DNA from: Ascaphus truei
Lineage: Eukaryota > Chordata > Amphibia > Anura > Ascaphidae
Length of the DNA: 64,000 nucleotides
Direction: 5' to 3'
Assembly (NCBI GenBank): GCA_036426205.1
Contig: CM071579.1
Location: 13,484,071-13,548,070 of the forward strand
This document shows positions 1 through 13,389 of this stretch, piece by piece. A program made the translations under genes and the position numbers. Every line of letters starts with the position of its first letter. Position 1 is the stretch's first letter. Below the pieces are notes generated by a model. That model was not told the DNA's origin. It did not search any database and saw only the letters and a program-made list of their open reading frames with translations.

Positions 1-199
1 GATTATATTTGGAACAGGTTGTGATGCTGTTTAGTTGACCAGAGTAAGTGTTCTTCTTTTTTAGATGTTGCACAGAGGAAACCTCACCGGTCTCTTGTTC
101 GTGTGTACTGCATAAGAAGAGACTTCTGGGGTTTACAAAGCTCCGTACACAAGGTTCATTAGAGGAGCAATCCAAGTAGGAGATTGTTTTTAAACTTTT

Positions 200-515
200 A
201 ACACAGGATTGAGCTGGGCTCCATTAATTTCAGCTCCGGGGACCCCTTGCTTCCCGAGATACTTACCTCCGTAGGGGGCGCCGGTATCTCAAGCAAGTTT
301 AAAGCTCCTGCATCACATAGGCCAATAGGAAGCCGTACGGGATGAAATCCCGGCTTCCTATTAGCCAGCAGGGCGCTGGAGCTTTGCAAAGTGGTCATTA
401 CGTGATCCCTCCTAGCCGAGAAGATCAGCTACCGGCACTCCCTACAGAGGTCTGTATCTCCGGAAGCAGGGGGTCCCGGAGCTGAAATGAATGGGGTTCA
501 GCTCTGGAGTCCCCC
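200..515. repeat. Fold-back repeat, family A
   Basis: Arms at 227-262 and 454-488 are near-perfect inverted copies (TTTCAGCTCCGGGGACCCC against GGGGTCCCGGAGCTGAAA). A second inner palindrome is built on CAATAGGAAGCCG and CGGCTTCCTATT. A related copy lies at 39100-39425. The short ORFs here are by-products of the GC-rich arms. Confidence 0.7.
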
Positions 516-1309
516 TGCTTCACTCCTCTGTTAATAATAATAAAAAGATTCACAAAACAAATCCCCTGCTTGGATTGCCTCTTTAATACACTCTGAAGTT
601 GTCTTCTCCAGCTTCGGAAGAATTCCATTCCATGTCATTCAGACGAATGGACCTAAAATCTTTCTAAGTAAGGGGAAGCCGGCTTCACAGTGAAATTGGG
701 GCTTACAGTATCTATAGGTATTCTCATATTTGTCCCATAAATGTATAACAAACTACAATAAATCCAAACTTCTTCAGGACTATTATGACTGCTAGAAGTT
801 TCCAGGGACTACGGGGTAATTCATTAAGGTGCAATAAAGCCCAAAACTCCTATAGACTTAAATAGGAAATTCAGTGCAGTAGAGCCAAAACCGCACTATC
901 TATACTTAATGAATTACCCCCTATGGAAGGAAAACAGGGGAGGTGGGAAAACTCCAGATGCTTTTACCAGAACATTCGGACAGATCTTTCAGCAACGTCT
1001 TGGAGCCCATAACTTTTGCATGAACCAAAGTTTCACATCTAGTGGTATCCACTAAATCATTTAATTTTGTGGTGCAGAAGGGAATCTGAGCCCTCTACCC
1101 CCCGATATAAGATAAACTTTATAAATGTTGGAAGCTTTCTTTGAACGAATCAGCTAGGATCTCACAGCTGCCTTCAGTCTAAGTGATTTCTTCCAACCAT
1201 GCCGCCTTAGGACGCGAGTGCAGAAAATGGCATTTTAGTGTTCTGGTTTTTAAATACCTGAAATTGACACAGTAGCACAGTACTGTACACATTACAATTC
1301 ATGAATTTC

Positions 1310-1532
1310 ATTGCTGTAGCTGTTACATACGCCTAAAACATATACTATCTCTTACTGTGTATTCAATGTCTTGTATATAATCTAGAACCTTGCTCACTTA
1401 ATGTAACTATGTACTTGTAGCCATGTATCTATCATCATAACTGTGCCCAGGACATACTTGAAAGCACGAGGTAACCCTCAATGTATTACTTCCTGGTAAA
1501 ACATTTTTATAAAGAAATAAATAATGCACACG
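1310..1532 (+). mobile_element. LINE 3' end fragment (L2/CR1-like family)
   Basis: The sequence from GCTGTTACATACGCCT to the tail matches the 3' untranslated end of the LINE at 1912-2868. It includes CCCAGGACATACTTGAAA, AATGTATTACTTCCTGGTAA and an A/T-rich tail (AAAGAAATAAATAA). It is 5'-truncated, as usual for non-LTR retrotransposons. Confidence 0.85.
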
Positions 1533-1911
1533 GTAACAACTTTCAAGAATGTTTACAAGAAAATTTGGGGGTAAACATCCACTCATCAGTTCAGAAAAGG
1601 ACCTGGAGATGTCCTTGCCCTTGAAAAGGCCTTGAGTGATGGGAACGTCACGAGGACATTCCATGTTCCTATTTTTCTTCTTGGCTAACCAGTGGCCATT
1701 TTTGTTCCTAAAAAGTGCCGGGATTTGGGATATATTCTGAACTAAGGGTCTCACGGTGGGGAGACACAGTAGACCTGCCCTGGGAAAAACCATCCAGTTC
1801 ATGTAAGGTCAAAAGAAAAGTTTTTTGGGGAAAATTGCTTTCTTAACACCATTACGGCCTGTAATGCGAAATGCGTGGCAGGCCCCTCTGGCAAAGAAGG
1901 GGTTAATAATG

Positions 1912-2868
1912 ATTTCCCAAAACAAACTGTTTTTAAACACTGACAAGACTGTAACAATGGTATTTGGGACCAAGACTAAATTTTTAAAGCTTCCAGTGAC
2001 TGAGCTCCAGATCAGAACCATCGCTAACATCACCCTAACTCCTGTTACTAGTTTTAAATACCTGGGCATATGGTTTGACTCCCACTTAACATTCGCAATG
2101 CACATTGATACCCTGACATCCAAAACCTATGCCAAACTAGGTGTACTTTACAGGAACAAATCCTCCCTAACCCTGCTGGTCAGAAAGCATATCGCACAGC
2201 AGATGCTAATGCCAATTATGGACTATGGAGACATAGTATATGGCTCGGCACCCCAAACCCACCTTAGCAAACTTGACACCCTCTACAATTCAATTTGTCG
2301 TTTCGTTCTCCAATGCAACTACAACACACATCACTGCGAAATGCTCAAAGAACTAGATTGGTCATCACTCGAGTCTAGGCACAAAGTTCACCTTTTTTGT
2401 CTTGCCTTCAAATACTTTCTGGGCAAACTACCCATCAATCTGAAGAAGCTCCTCACCCCTACCACATGCAGCACTTATCATCTGAGATCTGACTCCAAAA
2501 GACTGTTCATGGTCCCAAGGCTCAACAAAGTATCCGGCCGCTCCTCCTTCTCTTACCGTGCACCCCAAAACTGGAACAACCTACCGGAGACTCTCACATC
2601 CACCACCAGTTTAAGTTCTTTCAAAACTAAGGCTGTCTCACATTTTAATCTGGTCTGTAACTGTTACATACGCCTATAATATACATCTTCTCTAACTATG
2701 CATGCAATGTCTTGTATATAATGTATACCCTGTTTATTTATGTAACTGTATTTGTAACCATGTATTATTTGTCATATTAACTATGCCCAGGACATACTTG
2801 AAAACGAGAGGTAACTCTCAATGTATTACTTCCTGGTAAAACTTTTTATAAATAAATAAATAAATATG
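1912..2868 (+). mobile_element. 5'-truncated non-LTR retrotransposon: C-terminal reverse-transcriptase region and 3' tail
   Basis: An open frame runs to 2679. Homology to the minus-strand copy at 23625-25930 begins at ISQNKLFLNTDKTVTMVFGT, so the first about 29 codons (1825-1911) belong to other sequence. The protein shows the typical end of L2/CR1/Jockey-type RTs: a KYLGIWFDSHLTF block, then a DYGDIVYGSAP block, then WNNLPETL...SFKTK. The catalytic RT motifs are missing, so this copy is dead despite its intact end frame. A 3'UTR follows, ending in (ATAA)n at about 2868. Confidence 0.9.
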
Positions 2869-3707
2869 GAGTCAGATGAACATGGCTTTGTCAGAAGGTG
2901 TATTTTTGTATTATTTAGACAACCAAGGCGTTTGTCGGCAGAGGGACCTGCAGTGTATTGTAAACCAGGTTGCCTTGACTGGCAAGGCGTTAAGTGTGTA
3001 TGGTTGCCATAATCATGGAAAGAAACAGGGTCTTGTTACCTTGTCAGCTGCTATTGGTCTTGTTTATTTAAACAGGGATTCACGCTTCATTCTATTCTAT
3101 TAATTTACAAATACCACGTGCTTCTGTGATTTGTTGTAAAAAGCCTGGGGACAAAGAATGTTCTCATTTATTGTCACTGGTCAATGCTACAGTAGGTGCA
3201 ACAAAAGTACTGTACAGTATCTAGTGACTCACTGACACACACCTTAAATGCCATGGCTAATCACTTAAGCTGCTGTAAATTTATAAAGATACTCAGCATC
3301 ATTATATACTGTAGTCAATGCAGCATGTTCATTTTAGGTGCACAATGGCTTTGAAGCAATATGTTGCAGGTTCTGAAGCAGTGAAGGGGTCAAAAGACAG
3401 GTTTTCCACACATTTGATGTCATTTATTTATGTCGGAGACTTGACGCTGTTTAACCCAAGTGCATTAGGTTTGTAATGCACACCTCTCAAATTGTAGTCA
3501 AAACCGATTTAATCAACTCAGGAGAAAAATATGTCCATTTAGCATCTGCTCCGTACACAGTTCTGTAAGAATGCCACACATTTTTTACTCCTTCTTATTA
3601 CTAATTTCGCAGCAGGAGTTGTACACTTCTGCTCTGAGGTTCTTTCTCTTTTCTCTTCCGGAATTCAGCACAAATGTAGCATGTACACGTTACTTCATAC
3701 ACTAGTG

Positions 3708-3890
3708 CAGGGGAGGCCACCTCCAGTTCTCAAGAGTCACCAATAGGACAGGTTTTAAGGATATCCCTGCTTCAGCACAGGCGACTCTGTCAATGACAGA
3801 GCCACTGATTGAGCCACCTGTGCTGAAGCAGGTATATCCTTAAAACCTGACGTGGTGGTGGCCCTTGAGGACTGGAGTTGGCCACTCCTG
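3708..3890. mobile_element. Palindromic hAT-like MITE (fold-back family B, copy 1)
   Basis: The element is an almost complete palindrome. It begins CAGGGGAGGCCACCTCCAGT and ends with the inverted form (ACTGGAGTTGGCCACTCCTG), with inner arms around TTCAGCACAGGC and GCCTGTGCTGAAGC-like words. Flanks CACTAGTG (3700-3707) and CACTAGAC (3891-3898) agree at 6 of 8 positions, compatible with an 8-bp hAT duplication. Related copies are at 13228-13389 and 56775-57030. Confidence 0.75.
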
Positions 3891-6523
3891 CACTAGACTA
3901 TCACTGCCATACCCCGTGTTAACTTATAGAAGGTGTTCCGCTTAAGGAAATAAACCACTTTTAGTAGACGATACCAGGTAGAACAAATGTGAAAAAGCAC
4001 TGAGCTCTTTTAATTGTCATGAAATTACATTTAACCCCTTTACTTCCAGAGGGTCCTGTCTCTCAATCATGCATTCTTTGCTCAAATTAACTTAATGGGG
4101 CTAAGGCAGAGCCCACCATATGTCCCATCTAGGTGAAACAAAGGGGTTAATATGTTTCTAAAGGTACTTAGTCAGAGCCTTAACCATACAAATACCAAGA
4201 TCTGCTTTTCTTTTCCAGCACTATGAATGATCATTTTATTAGTTCATACAATGCTTTTCATAAAAAGTCTAGACTTTATTATTGAAACCTTTGCAAGCAC
4301 TCCGCACTAAACAAGAAAACCCAGTGTGTTTCTTTTCATCACAGCTACAGTACAAAGCCCAGGCAAAAAAAAAAGAATCCACAGTTACAGAACATGGCCT
4401 AGTTCTCTGATATTGTTTACAGCAAATGATCGTTTGGAAATATCAGCAGATCGTTTAAATGACTTTGCTGGCAAAACACAAAAACTGCCTTCTGTGCTAA
4501 ACTGCCCCAGAAATAAAGTTCCTTCTGTAGAGTCATATAAGTAGCTCACTGTTCAGTGTGGCTGAAGGGGGAGGAATTCCCCCCTTGCAGCTTGTTGAAA
4601 CTGTTACATGCCATTAGGTATACTGTAAACCATCCTGAGCTAAATTCTTTGCCTGACAATGACTCTCAGAATTTGAGATGCCTTTTTACTTTTTATAGAG
4701 GAAAAAAGGGAACTGCACCACATAACAGGGAGCGCTGCTTGTAAGAAGTCAGAGGACTTTAATGCACTCGCTGGAACGAAGTGACACAGAGTCTTTCTGA
4801 AGAGGAAAGGCATTGCAGAGGTAATGTATGCATGTCTTTCAAAATGCTACATCGTATTTTATTACAGATGCTGATTTCACCAGTTGCAAGGCAATTATTT
4901 GCATGGTCTAACTCTTTTTATATTCTCTCTTGCATCCCTTAGATTGTAAGCTCACTGGGGTACTGACTCCACATGTTTTACTTGACAACCCTTTCCTGTA
5001 TTTTACTGTAGATGATGATTATGCTGTAATGTCCCTTGTGCATGGTTTATGGTATATATAATTTACTTAACAATGGTATTCCCTTTGAAACTGGCGTATG
5101 GTTTAGATTTTGATAAACATTGATTCAACGTTACTCATGTATCTGATATACTTAATTGCAAATGTGTATCTTTTGTGTGATCCACGAGCATTGTCAGAAG
5201 ATCCTTATTGGTTATTCGTAACCATCTAATGAACAGGCACAGAGATACAATGTCATTTGTCTAGTTTTCCTGTTAGACTGCTAGTAAGTGTAGTTTTAAA
5301 AAATGTCACTTCTGCCACAACAAGGTATCCACATTTCTTTACTTTGGAAAATACTTTTGTTTACTTTCAGTGTCATTAGAAATCTTCATTGGTCGAGTCG
5401 GTATTATTTTCCCCAGTGTAAAATGTCACTATAACATTGATACATATTACTAGGCTGATGCATTGAAAATGAAGCACAATAATGACTGTACTTTAAATAC
5501 ACAATATCAAGGTTCTTTTGAAATTGTATTCTGTACTAGAACATACCCTGATTAATTGCAGTAGTTACTGTAGCTTCTTTTATGCTTTAGTTTAAATATC
5601 AGAGATGTTACCATTGCATTGTATATATCAATATCAGAGATGTTACCATTGCATTGTGCCTACCTCACTTTACTAATAGTTAAATGCACCATGAGCAAAT
5701 AGAAAGGTGTTTTAGTACAGTTGGAAATGGAAGGAATTCTGCAACACTTGACAGATTCAGATATTAAAGACATTGACATAAAAGGCAGTTTGGACACAAC
5801 TGTTTCATTTATGGTATGTACTGTTACAATGGGCAATTTGAAAGAACTGTATGTGCTGTAAAGGAAGTTCTTACTAAATAATAACAAATACAAAAAGTTA
5901 ACCTGCCTTTGAGATTTACCTCTTTTTTTAAAAGGAATTACAGACTAGCCCCCTGCACTTTGTTGGTAGGCATGGGCCTGGATAAAGCAGGTATTGTGTA
6001 TGATAAGCAGTTCTCTGGGAGGAAATTAAAGCAGTTTACCGGACTACATTTCCATTGGAAAGGCTTCTAGAAGTGTGTCCATATATTTTCACTGCTTGGC
6101 AACATTACTACGCATTGTTGGTGTGTCTGTGCTTAATGCTGAATATTTTACACATGGAAAGAAGTCTTCATTCAGTATGTTATTGGATAGTGGACAGGTT
6201 ACATAAACCAATGCAGCATGTTATTTGCAAGGGGCGCATTCAAGCTAGAAATATGTATTGTACAAGAAGCTACACAATTAAAATACAACATATACCTATG
6301 CTATAAACATCCTCTTCAGGAAAGTCTGATTTCATGGGGTTTACCCCAGCAGTGCCAATCTGGCTTTGCAATAAATTCCAAATCTCGAGTACTAGCAAAG
6401 GAGGGAGAGAGAGTAGGTGGTGTATGATACCTTTTATTGGATCAACAAGAAGATGATATGTTACCAGCTTTCGAACCTCTCGGGGTCCATCAGGCATGAT
6501 TGAAATACAGAAACAAATGTAGA

Positions 6524-6583
6524 GTAGGCACCTCCAAGGGGTTAATCTTAGGCACTGAAAGATTAACCCTTGGAGGTGTCTAC
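6524..6583. repeat. Isolated hairpin (inverted repeat of about 25 bp)
   Basis: GTAGGCACCTCCAAGGGG at the left arm pairs with CCCTTGGAGGTGTCTAC at the right arm, around a loop of about 9 nt (AGGCACTGA). One base is missing in the right arm and there is one mismatch. It lies about 300 bp upstream of the GAS2 start-codon exon. It may be the remains of a short transposon. Confidence 0.65.
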
Positions 6584-6854
6584 GCCTAATTTTAATATCT
6601 ACAAAATCTGTGACTTTGTGATATTCAGAAATCAGTTGCTATTATGCATTGAATATGCATGGTAAACCCCTTCATTAATGTACCGTTTATTTGCATAACT
6701 ATATGTTTCATTCAATTATTAATGTACTTTTCTAAGTGGTTGGATTTAGGTTATTGTTACATGTTATACATGTGGAAATGTTATACCGATTTATTCATTT
6801 TCACAAGAAAGGCTTGCTAAATATGCTAATGTAAACTGGGTAATATACTAATAA

Positions 6855-7145
<291 letters not shown>

Positions 7146-8038
7146 TAATAACAAAACACCAAAGAGAAATACCAAAAACACACCACCCTACAAACCACAT
7201 GGATGGAGTTCATTTATGAAGTGACCTCTAAAAATATTACATGCTGCCAACTATTAATATTACCTTTATGGTGCCTACATATTCTGCAGCTCACAATGGG
7301 GGAGGGAGAAAAATAACATTGTATACTAAAAAGAGAAAATGTGCAGATGTAGCCAGCATTATTACAACTGTAGGCATGTTGCAATGGCACAACGCACCAG
7401 TGGGAGAAGCGGCCATCGGTTTGAATCAGTTGTGTGTGTATAATGGGCTAACAGGAAATTTCACCAGCAGGACCATTCCAGCGATTGGCTACATGTACAT
7501 CTGTACGTTAAGACAAACGGAGACTGGAGGTCCCTTTGCTACTAGGAGCTTGCATTCTAAATAGGTGGGGAGTGGTGACACAAGGTATATTAACAACAAT
7601 CTAAGGCACTTATTGTATGTGTTTAGAAGTCCCAACCCTGTGCTAGAGAAGATTGTAGTCACATTCATTGGATGGAGCTGGACTCTTCCCCAGCACTGGG
7701 CAACCGCTTCAAACCATATTAAATGGGCGCCAACGTAACGCACAATGAATAATGTATCCACCACTATTGACTTGGATGGAAGCGGATGCATTAACTGTTC
7801 CTTACCCAGTTTTGGAATACATGAAAAAGGGGCCATTGTTAGGCACCACCAATAAGCACAGCTGCTGACCACAGCTGAGACTCTTGACCTCCAACTTCCT
7901 GCAAACCGTTATAGAAAATAAGTCTACTATTGTATGAACACCAATTTGAGATATTCTCCTTAACCGATCTAGCACCAATTCCTCGTGTATTGCATATCGA
8001 TGATTGTAAAACATTACTTTGCAGTCCACTGAGGCAGG

Positions 8039-8386
8039 GATTATAGAAGGTGTGATGACGCGTGCGATTTTGCGCGCTGTGCGAACAAAGTGCAACAGTC
8101 GTATTGGGCCAACCATAGTGCGCGCGAGCGCAGGCGCGAAGCAGAGTGACCGCGTGGCAGATTTTTCAAACTACAAATCATTTTGTTTTTTTCGCGCCAC
8201 GTCACGTGAGCGATTCAGCCAATGAGCAGCATGTGAGCGTTTGGCGTCACCTGAGTGGTGCAGCCAAAGAGGGCGAACCAGCCCGGCGATGCGTCCACCA
8301 CACCTCCCCAATCGCTCCATCTCAGTGCACCCATTGCTCGGGTGACACCATGCGCTCCGTCGCATGCTCGCGCGCCTACTATAATC
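8039..8386. mobile_element. CpG-rich TIR element (348 bp)
   Basis: The left end GATTATAGAAGGTGTG and the inverted right end GATTATAGTAGGCGCG match well, giving terminal inverted repeats of at least 15 bp. The interior is unusually CpG-rich (CGCGCG, GCGCGCGAGCGC) in an AT-rich setting. The overlapping short ORFs on both strands lack recognisable protein features. The transposon superfamily is not determined. Confidence 0.65.
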
Positions 8387-9184
8387 TTAGCCTGACTCTT
8401 TTAATTAAACATTAAATTATCTAGCCTTTATAAAAGAAACAAAACAGGTTTTACTTTTACAGCTTTATAGGCGAAAAAGCTTTTATTATTTGGTCTGCAG
8501 TGTAGTTTCATCTTATTGTGCTGAATCTGCTGATTTTTCCAGTTTATTGGAGTATAAATAATTGCACCCTCTTCCACTGCCATAAAATAGTGTTATTTTA
8601 TTCAGAGTGAAACAAATATTTAGGATGGCTGTATAGCAATGTGTGCCAAGTCTCTCTGGCAGCGTGGGGACTGTGGTATTTTAATTGTCGTCATTATGTG
8701 GTACTAACATATTCACTTACGTGACATATTTGGGAAGATGCATACAAGCTGTAAATATAAATTGCACGTAAAAACAATTACCGCGCCTCAGTCATTTAGA
8801 CAGACAACTATATTCCTTTTTGGATAAGAAAATATATAACGCGAATAGGAAAATATTCATTTCAAGACCATCAACACACGTTCAGTGCCTTCCAAAAAGA
8901 GAAGCTGTTGAAAAGTTTCTCTTGGCTCAAAGAATACTACCGAAAGCCAAATCATCTGATGGGGCCGCCAAGATCGTAGATGTAGGAGAGAGGGGCTGAT
9001 GGATGGTGAGATCTTGGTTGAAATCAAACCATTTTATAACATCATAATGTTTAGATGTCTGAAATGTTCGTTTACCCTTAGTTGAGGCCAAAACCAACTA
9101 TTCTAATAAACTCCTTCACCACCTTCCATTGCTCTTCTCATTTCTAATAAACTGATTGGTGGAGGAAAAAGCCTTGTATGCCAA

Positions 9185-10000
9185 GAGATAATGGGGAAAG
9201 ACAGGGTTGCAGACCTGTCTGAGATATGTGAGTGTGCTCACAAGTGGTATTTTCATTTGCTGGACACTGTACGGTGGTGGGTTTTTGTCACTTTGTTACC
9301 CACCATAACTTATATAATGTATGGTTCAAACCTATCCCAGCTTCACATTGCACAGCCAGTATAACCAGCCTCACACTGATGAGACCCAAAAGGTCAAACC
9401 AGCTGTCTGTGGTTTACTTGCTATGTACTTCTTTAACCCGGGATGTGCTGAAAAGCTGTGTAATACGGCAGACATAAGCATATAGGGATCCATGTTAAAA
9501 TGGACATGAGGCAAAAGGTGACACTGTGTACTCATTTGCATGTCATTACACAGAATCTCTGGCTGTAGTGGAAGCATTGTAGTCTAAGGCTACGGCCCCA
9601 GTGCCTGCGCTGCAGCCTCGCTGGCGCGTACAGCCGAGTTCCCCGGTCTGCAGAGAGCTGCAGGGGGAAAGACGGGGGCGTGACGGGGCGTGGCCATGAT
9701 GTCACCCGGCAGGTTCGCCCTCATTGGCTGAACTGCCGGGGGGTGTGGCCTAGCACTCCGTTGCTAGGTCTAATCACAATTTTAATGTGAGTCTGAAAAA
9801 AGCACAGTGCGGCGCGTCGGCCCCCCGACGCAGCGAGCCTGGCCACACTGAGGGGCGGCTCTTGTCCTTGCAGCGCCCGTCATAGCGAGCGCTGCAGTAG
9901 CCAGTGGGGACCAAGCCTGAGAGATAATGGTGAAAAGCAGGGTGGCAGACTTTTCTGAGACATGTGAATGTGCTCATACTGTATTTCTACTTACCGCAGA
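9185..10000 (+). repeat. Satellite-like tandem repeat, about 400-bp unit, interrupted by a MITE
   Basis: The phrase AGATAATGG...CAGACCTGTCTGAGA...GTGTGCTCACAAG begins at about 9186 and recurs at about 9921. Subtracting the inserted MITE (9588-9917 plus its duplication) leaves a spacing of about 403 bp. The unit contains CTCACACTGATGAGACCC and CTCATTTGCATGT, which also occur in the array at 11071-11630. Confidence 0.75.
9588..9917. mobile_element. Harbinger-like MITE, family C copy 1 (330 bp)
   Basis: Ends GGCTACGGCCCC and GGGGACCAAGCC are imperfect inverted repeats, flanked by TAA and TGA (one change from a TAA duplication). The GC-rich interior shares GACGGGGGCGTGACGGGG, ATGTCACCCGGCAGGTTCG and CAGCGCCCG-like words with copies at 30586-30915 and 49827-50172. 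It is inserted into the satellite array. Confidence 0.8.
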
Positions 10001-10919
10001 GGAAAACTGGTAATGGTCAATGTAAAAGGATTGGATGTGAAGTAGATGAGAATGTCAGTCAGCCCCTGTTGTTTAATTCCTTCCCGAGCAGCACCCACGT
10101 CTGCTGTCCTAACTATCGTTATGCTGTGTCGGTCTGTCAGTCAACGAATAAGAACCCCTAGCACAGCATGACCAGAAGTAAAAGGAATGTATTTAATGGT
10201 GCAGTCCACTGAGCATCGCACACTGGAATAGCAACACGCTTTTAAAAGCCCTGAGCTTCCTCTTAAATGGTTGTTTCATCATTTGAAGATATTCATTGGC
10301 TTTCCATATTTAGGCCCATGCACTTAACCAAAGCACATGCGGCTTTGGTTGAATGCTACTAAGGAGCTAAAAAAGCAAAGCCACAGTTATCAGAGTTATT
10401 AAGCAGTATGATGAAAATCATGGTAGCAACCATCTTTAATATGGCCCTACTGTTAAAATAAAATAATTAATCATGTTAATGTCCCCGCTGGCAGGGAAGA
10501 GGTTAAGTTGCATCAGTCTCTCATAGTTGTGAATGGGTTAAAAAAAAAAAAGGCAAATTGAGGTGCTATATTTCAATCCTTGTTAAAGAGTATAAAATAT
10601 CTAGTTACCAATGGGACATATATTCACACCAGGATTTTCCATTACGTCAATATCTTCTCCGGCTTGCTAAATTCTGCTTCCAAATATTTTGTTTTCTTTG
10701 GACCGGTGAATTTACTAATTTAATTTGTGCTCATCCATCACTTTTCTCCGACTTCTAAAATCTAAATCTACTTTGTGATTTGCTTCACTGCTAATTTTAT
10801 AGTTTTGTATGAGATATGTACTTCTACAGCTGTCTGTAAATGGGTGGGAAAGCTACAGTATAATGTATTTAGGTAATTCAATATTTTTAGTTTGCTTTTG
10901 GATATTTTCATTGCGTGCG

Positions 10920-10922
10920 TGC

Positions 10923-10973
<51 letters not shown>
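10920..10973. repeat. (TG)n(TA)n microsatellite
   Basis: A short run of GTGCGTGCGTGTGTGTG is followed by about 20 TA units. Confidence 0.95.
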
Positions 10974-10974
<1 letters not shown>

Positions 10975-11070
10975 AAAGCTTGTCCTATGACAAATTGTTA
11001 GTCCAAATAAAAAAGGTATCAGCTAATACTGAAGAACTCAATTATTCTATATACATATATTACTTGTGAG

Positions 11071-11630
11071 TCTTGAGACAAAAGGTGGCACTGTGTGCTC
11101 ATTTGCATGTAATTTCCCAGAATCCCTTGCTGCAGTGGAAGTGCTGTAGGCTAGGTGATAATGTTGAAGGGTAGGGTTGCAGACCTGTCTAAAACATGTG
11201 AATGTGCTCACAAGTAATATTTTCATATGCCATACAGTGGAGGGTTTTTAGTCACTTTTCACCCACCATAACTTAAATAATGTGTAGTGAAGACCTACTT
11301 CATGTCTCGAGTTGCAAAGCCAGTACAACCAACCTCACACTGATGAGACCCACAAGGTCGAAACAGTCTGTCTGTGAGTGGGTTTATTGGCTTTGCATCT
11401 CATCCAAGGCTATGTTTAAAAGCTGTGTTTAAAGCAGCATGCATAAGGGTTTAAACATGTAATGTGGTCTTGAGACAAAAGGTGGCACTGTGTGCTCATT
11501 TGCATGTAATTTCCCAGACTCCTTTACTGCAGTGGAAGTGCTGTAGGCTAGGTGATAATGGTGAAGGGCAGGGTTGCAGACCTGTGAATGTGCTCACAAG
11601 TAATATTTTTATATGCTATATGGTGGAGGG
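11071..11630 (+). repeat. Satellite-like tandem repeat, 397-bp period
   Basis: TCTTGAGACAAAAGGTGGCA occurs at 11071 and again at 11468, a period of 397 bp. The second unit is interrupted after about 165 bp by a CA-type microsatellite. The sequence is the same family as 9185-10000, including the GAGACCCACAAGGTCGAAAC phrase. Confidence 0.85.
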
Positions 11631-11790
11631 CACACACGTATGTACACACACACACACACATGTATGTACACACACACCATATGTATGTACACACGTACGG
11701 ACACACACCATATGTATGTACACATGGACACACACACCATGTGTATGTACACACGGACACACACACACACCATATGTATGTACACACGGA
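11630..11790. repeat. Compound (CACA/TGTATGTA)n microsatellite
   Basis: Repeats of CACACACCATATGTATGTACA and variants occur. They generate Cys/Val/Thr/His-rich spurious ORFs on both strands. Confidence 0.95.
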
Positions 11791-12870
11791 CACATCAAAG
11801 CATTTAGACATTCAACCCAATAGAGCCTCTTGTTTTCACCATTATATTTAACAGAGAGCAAAGCATGATACTGTAATATAGCCCAGGACATACTGAAAAT
11901 AATATATACATTTTCATGTATCTTCCACGATAAAATATTTTTCTTAAATAATCTAAACAAAGAAGTGACCTGGTTTTGCCTTTCCTGGGCAAGCACTGAT
12001 AATAATAAAAATTAAATGCTTCTATTCTGTTCTACAAACGGCTTTCCTACAGTTACAGCTCTTTGTAAGAAATGTTTGAGGATTTTAATGTATTTTCCAT
12101 TGAAATGAAAAGAGAAAAAAAAAGTCCCCGTTTATTTCTGCAGCTCTGAACATTTGCCTCATTTGAATCAATATAGCTGAACTGTAAAGTATGTCAGGGG
12201 CTCTGTTTTTAGCCACGGAGTACCACCTTTTGCAGCCATAAAATATGGCAAATTGAAAGCTGACACCTAATATATTTTTCATTGCATGCAGATGTTCAGT
12301 GCAAAACTCATTCTTCACGTGTTCATAAAACTATGGTAAAGGGAGGGTAGCTTAACATGCAAAAAAAAAAAAAGAAGTAATAAAAGTTACATTTTTCAAC
12401 ATTGTAGCTCCATTAAATGATATCTACAGAAACAGTTGTGCTTGTGTGATAGTAATGATGTATTAGTTTATTTTATTCAGAATTCGCTGCTTTGGAATAA
12501 ACATAAAATCTAAGGCTGGAAAAACAACGTGCATCCTTTCTTAGAGTGTAATGGTGTTTTCAAAGCTTTATCTCATTGCAGTTCTGGGAATCCGGCTTCT
12601 TCTAGCTGCGTATCAGCTGGCGAGTTAGAGAGATAGAAAGGGGCCAGTATAGAGGTGTTAAAGCTCCAGTTCCATTTACTCAGTCCTGTTCTTTTTTTTA
12701 ACCAAACTGCATTATTTTTGTTATCTTGATTGCTTACTACACTGTAAAAGAGATCATTATTGTTGTCAAATAATATTGTGTAGGGCTGCAAAATGTCCAC
12801 TAAAAGACATTTGACTATTCACTCGTACAACTTTCAAGGTTTTCCTATCTGGGAATCCTTCTTGTACACC

Positions 12871-12968
12871 TCAAAAGACAAAATAAAGCCCCAATGCTAC
12901 ATCCAACATGACAAATTGTAACGTGAAATACTATCCGTTAATCTTCTGATAAGTAAGGGTCATTAGAT
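12871..12968. repeat. Partial copy of fold-back family D
   Basis: GCCCCAATGCTACATCCAAC and a following TGACAAA...GTGAAATACT...AAGGGTCATT order match one arm of the fold-back at 33250-33461, with many changes. Only one arm is present. Confidence 0.6.
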
Positions 12969-13227
12969 ACTCCTTTGGCCTTCATAAGCTTGCCACCACA
13001 TCACGGTTAACCCTTTAGTGCAGGTCCTACACTGCCTGCACCTGTTCTATTCACCTCTCTGTGGGAGGAAGATGTTTTGTATGGTTCCCCCCTCCTCCCC
13101 CTTGGTTTAAGCTCACCCACCCCACTTTCATTGGCAGGTCCTGTCAATGATGACTAATCTATGGAGAGACTTCTTCCTAAAACAGAGAGGCGGCTCTATT
13201 AAATTACTAAAAACAATAACCATAGCA

Positions 13228-13389
13228 CAGAGGTAGCCAACTCCCGTACTCAAGGGCCACCAACAGGTCAGATTTTCAGGATATCCCTGCTTCAGCACAG
13301 ATTTCTCAGTCAGTGCCTCAGTTGAAGACTGGATATCCTGAAAACCTGACCTGTTTGTGGTACTTGAGGCCTGGACATGCCGACCTCTG
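13228..13389. mobile_element. Palindromic hAT-like MITE (fold-back family B, copy 2)
   Basis: Starts CAGAGGTAGCCAACTCC and ends with its inverted form (CATGCCGACCTCTG). It contains AGGATATCCCTGCTTCAGCA and its inverted partner TGGATATCCTGAAAACCTGA. The 8-bp flanks agree at only half the positions, so the target duplication has decayed or the ends are off by a few bases. Confidence 0.65.

Noticed and set aside
1825..2679. 284-codon ORF as a host gene
   Set aside because: It is the C-terminal part of a LINE reverse transcriptase, with other copies in the window and a LINE 3' tail.
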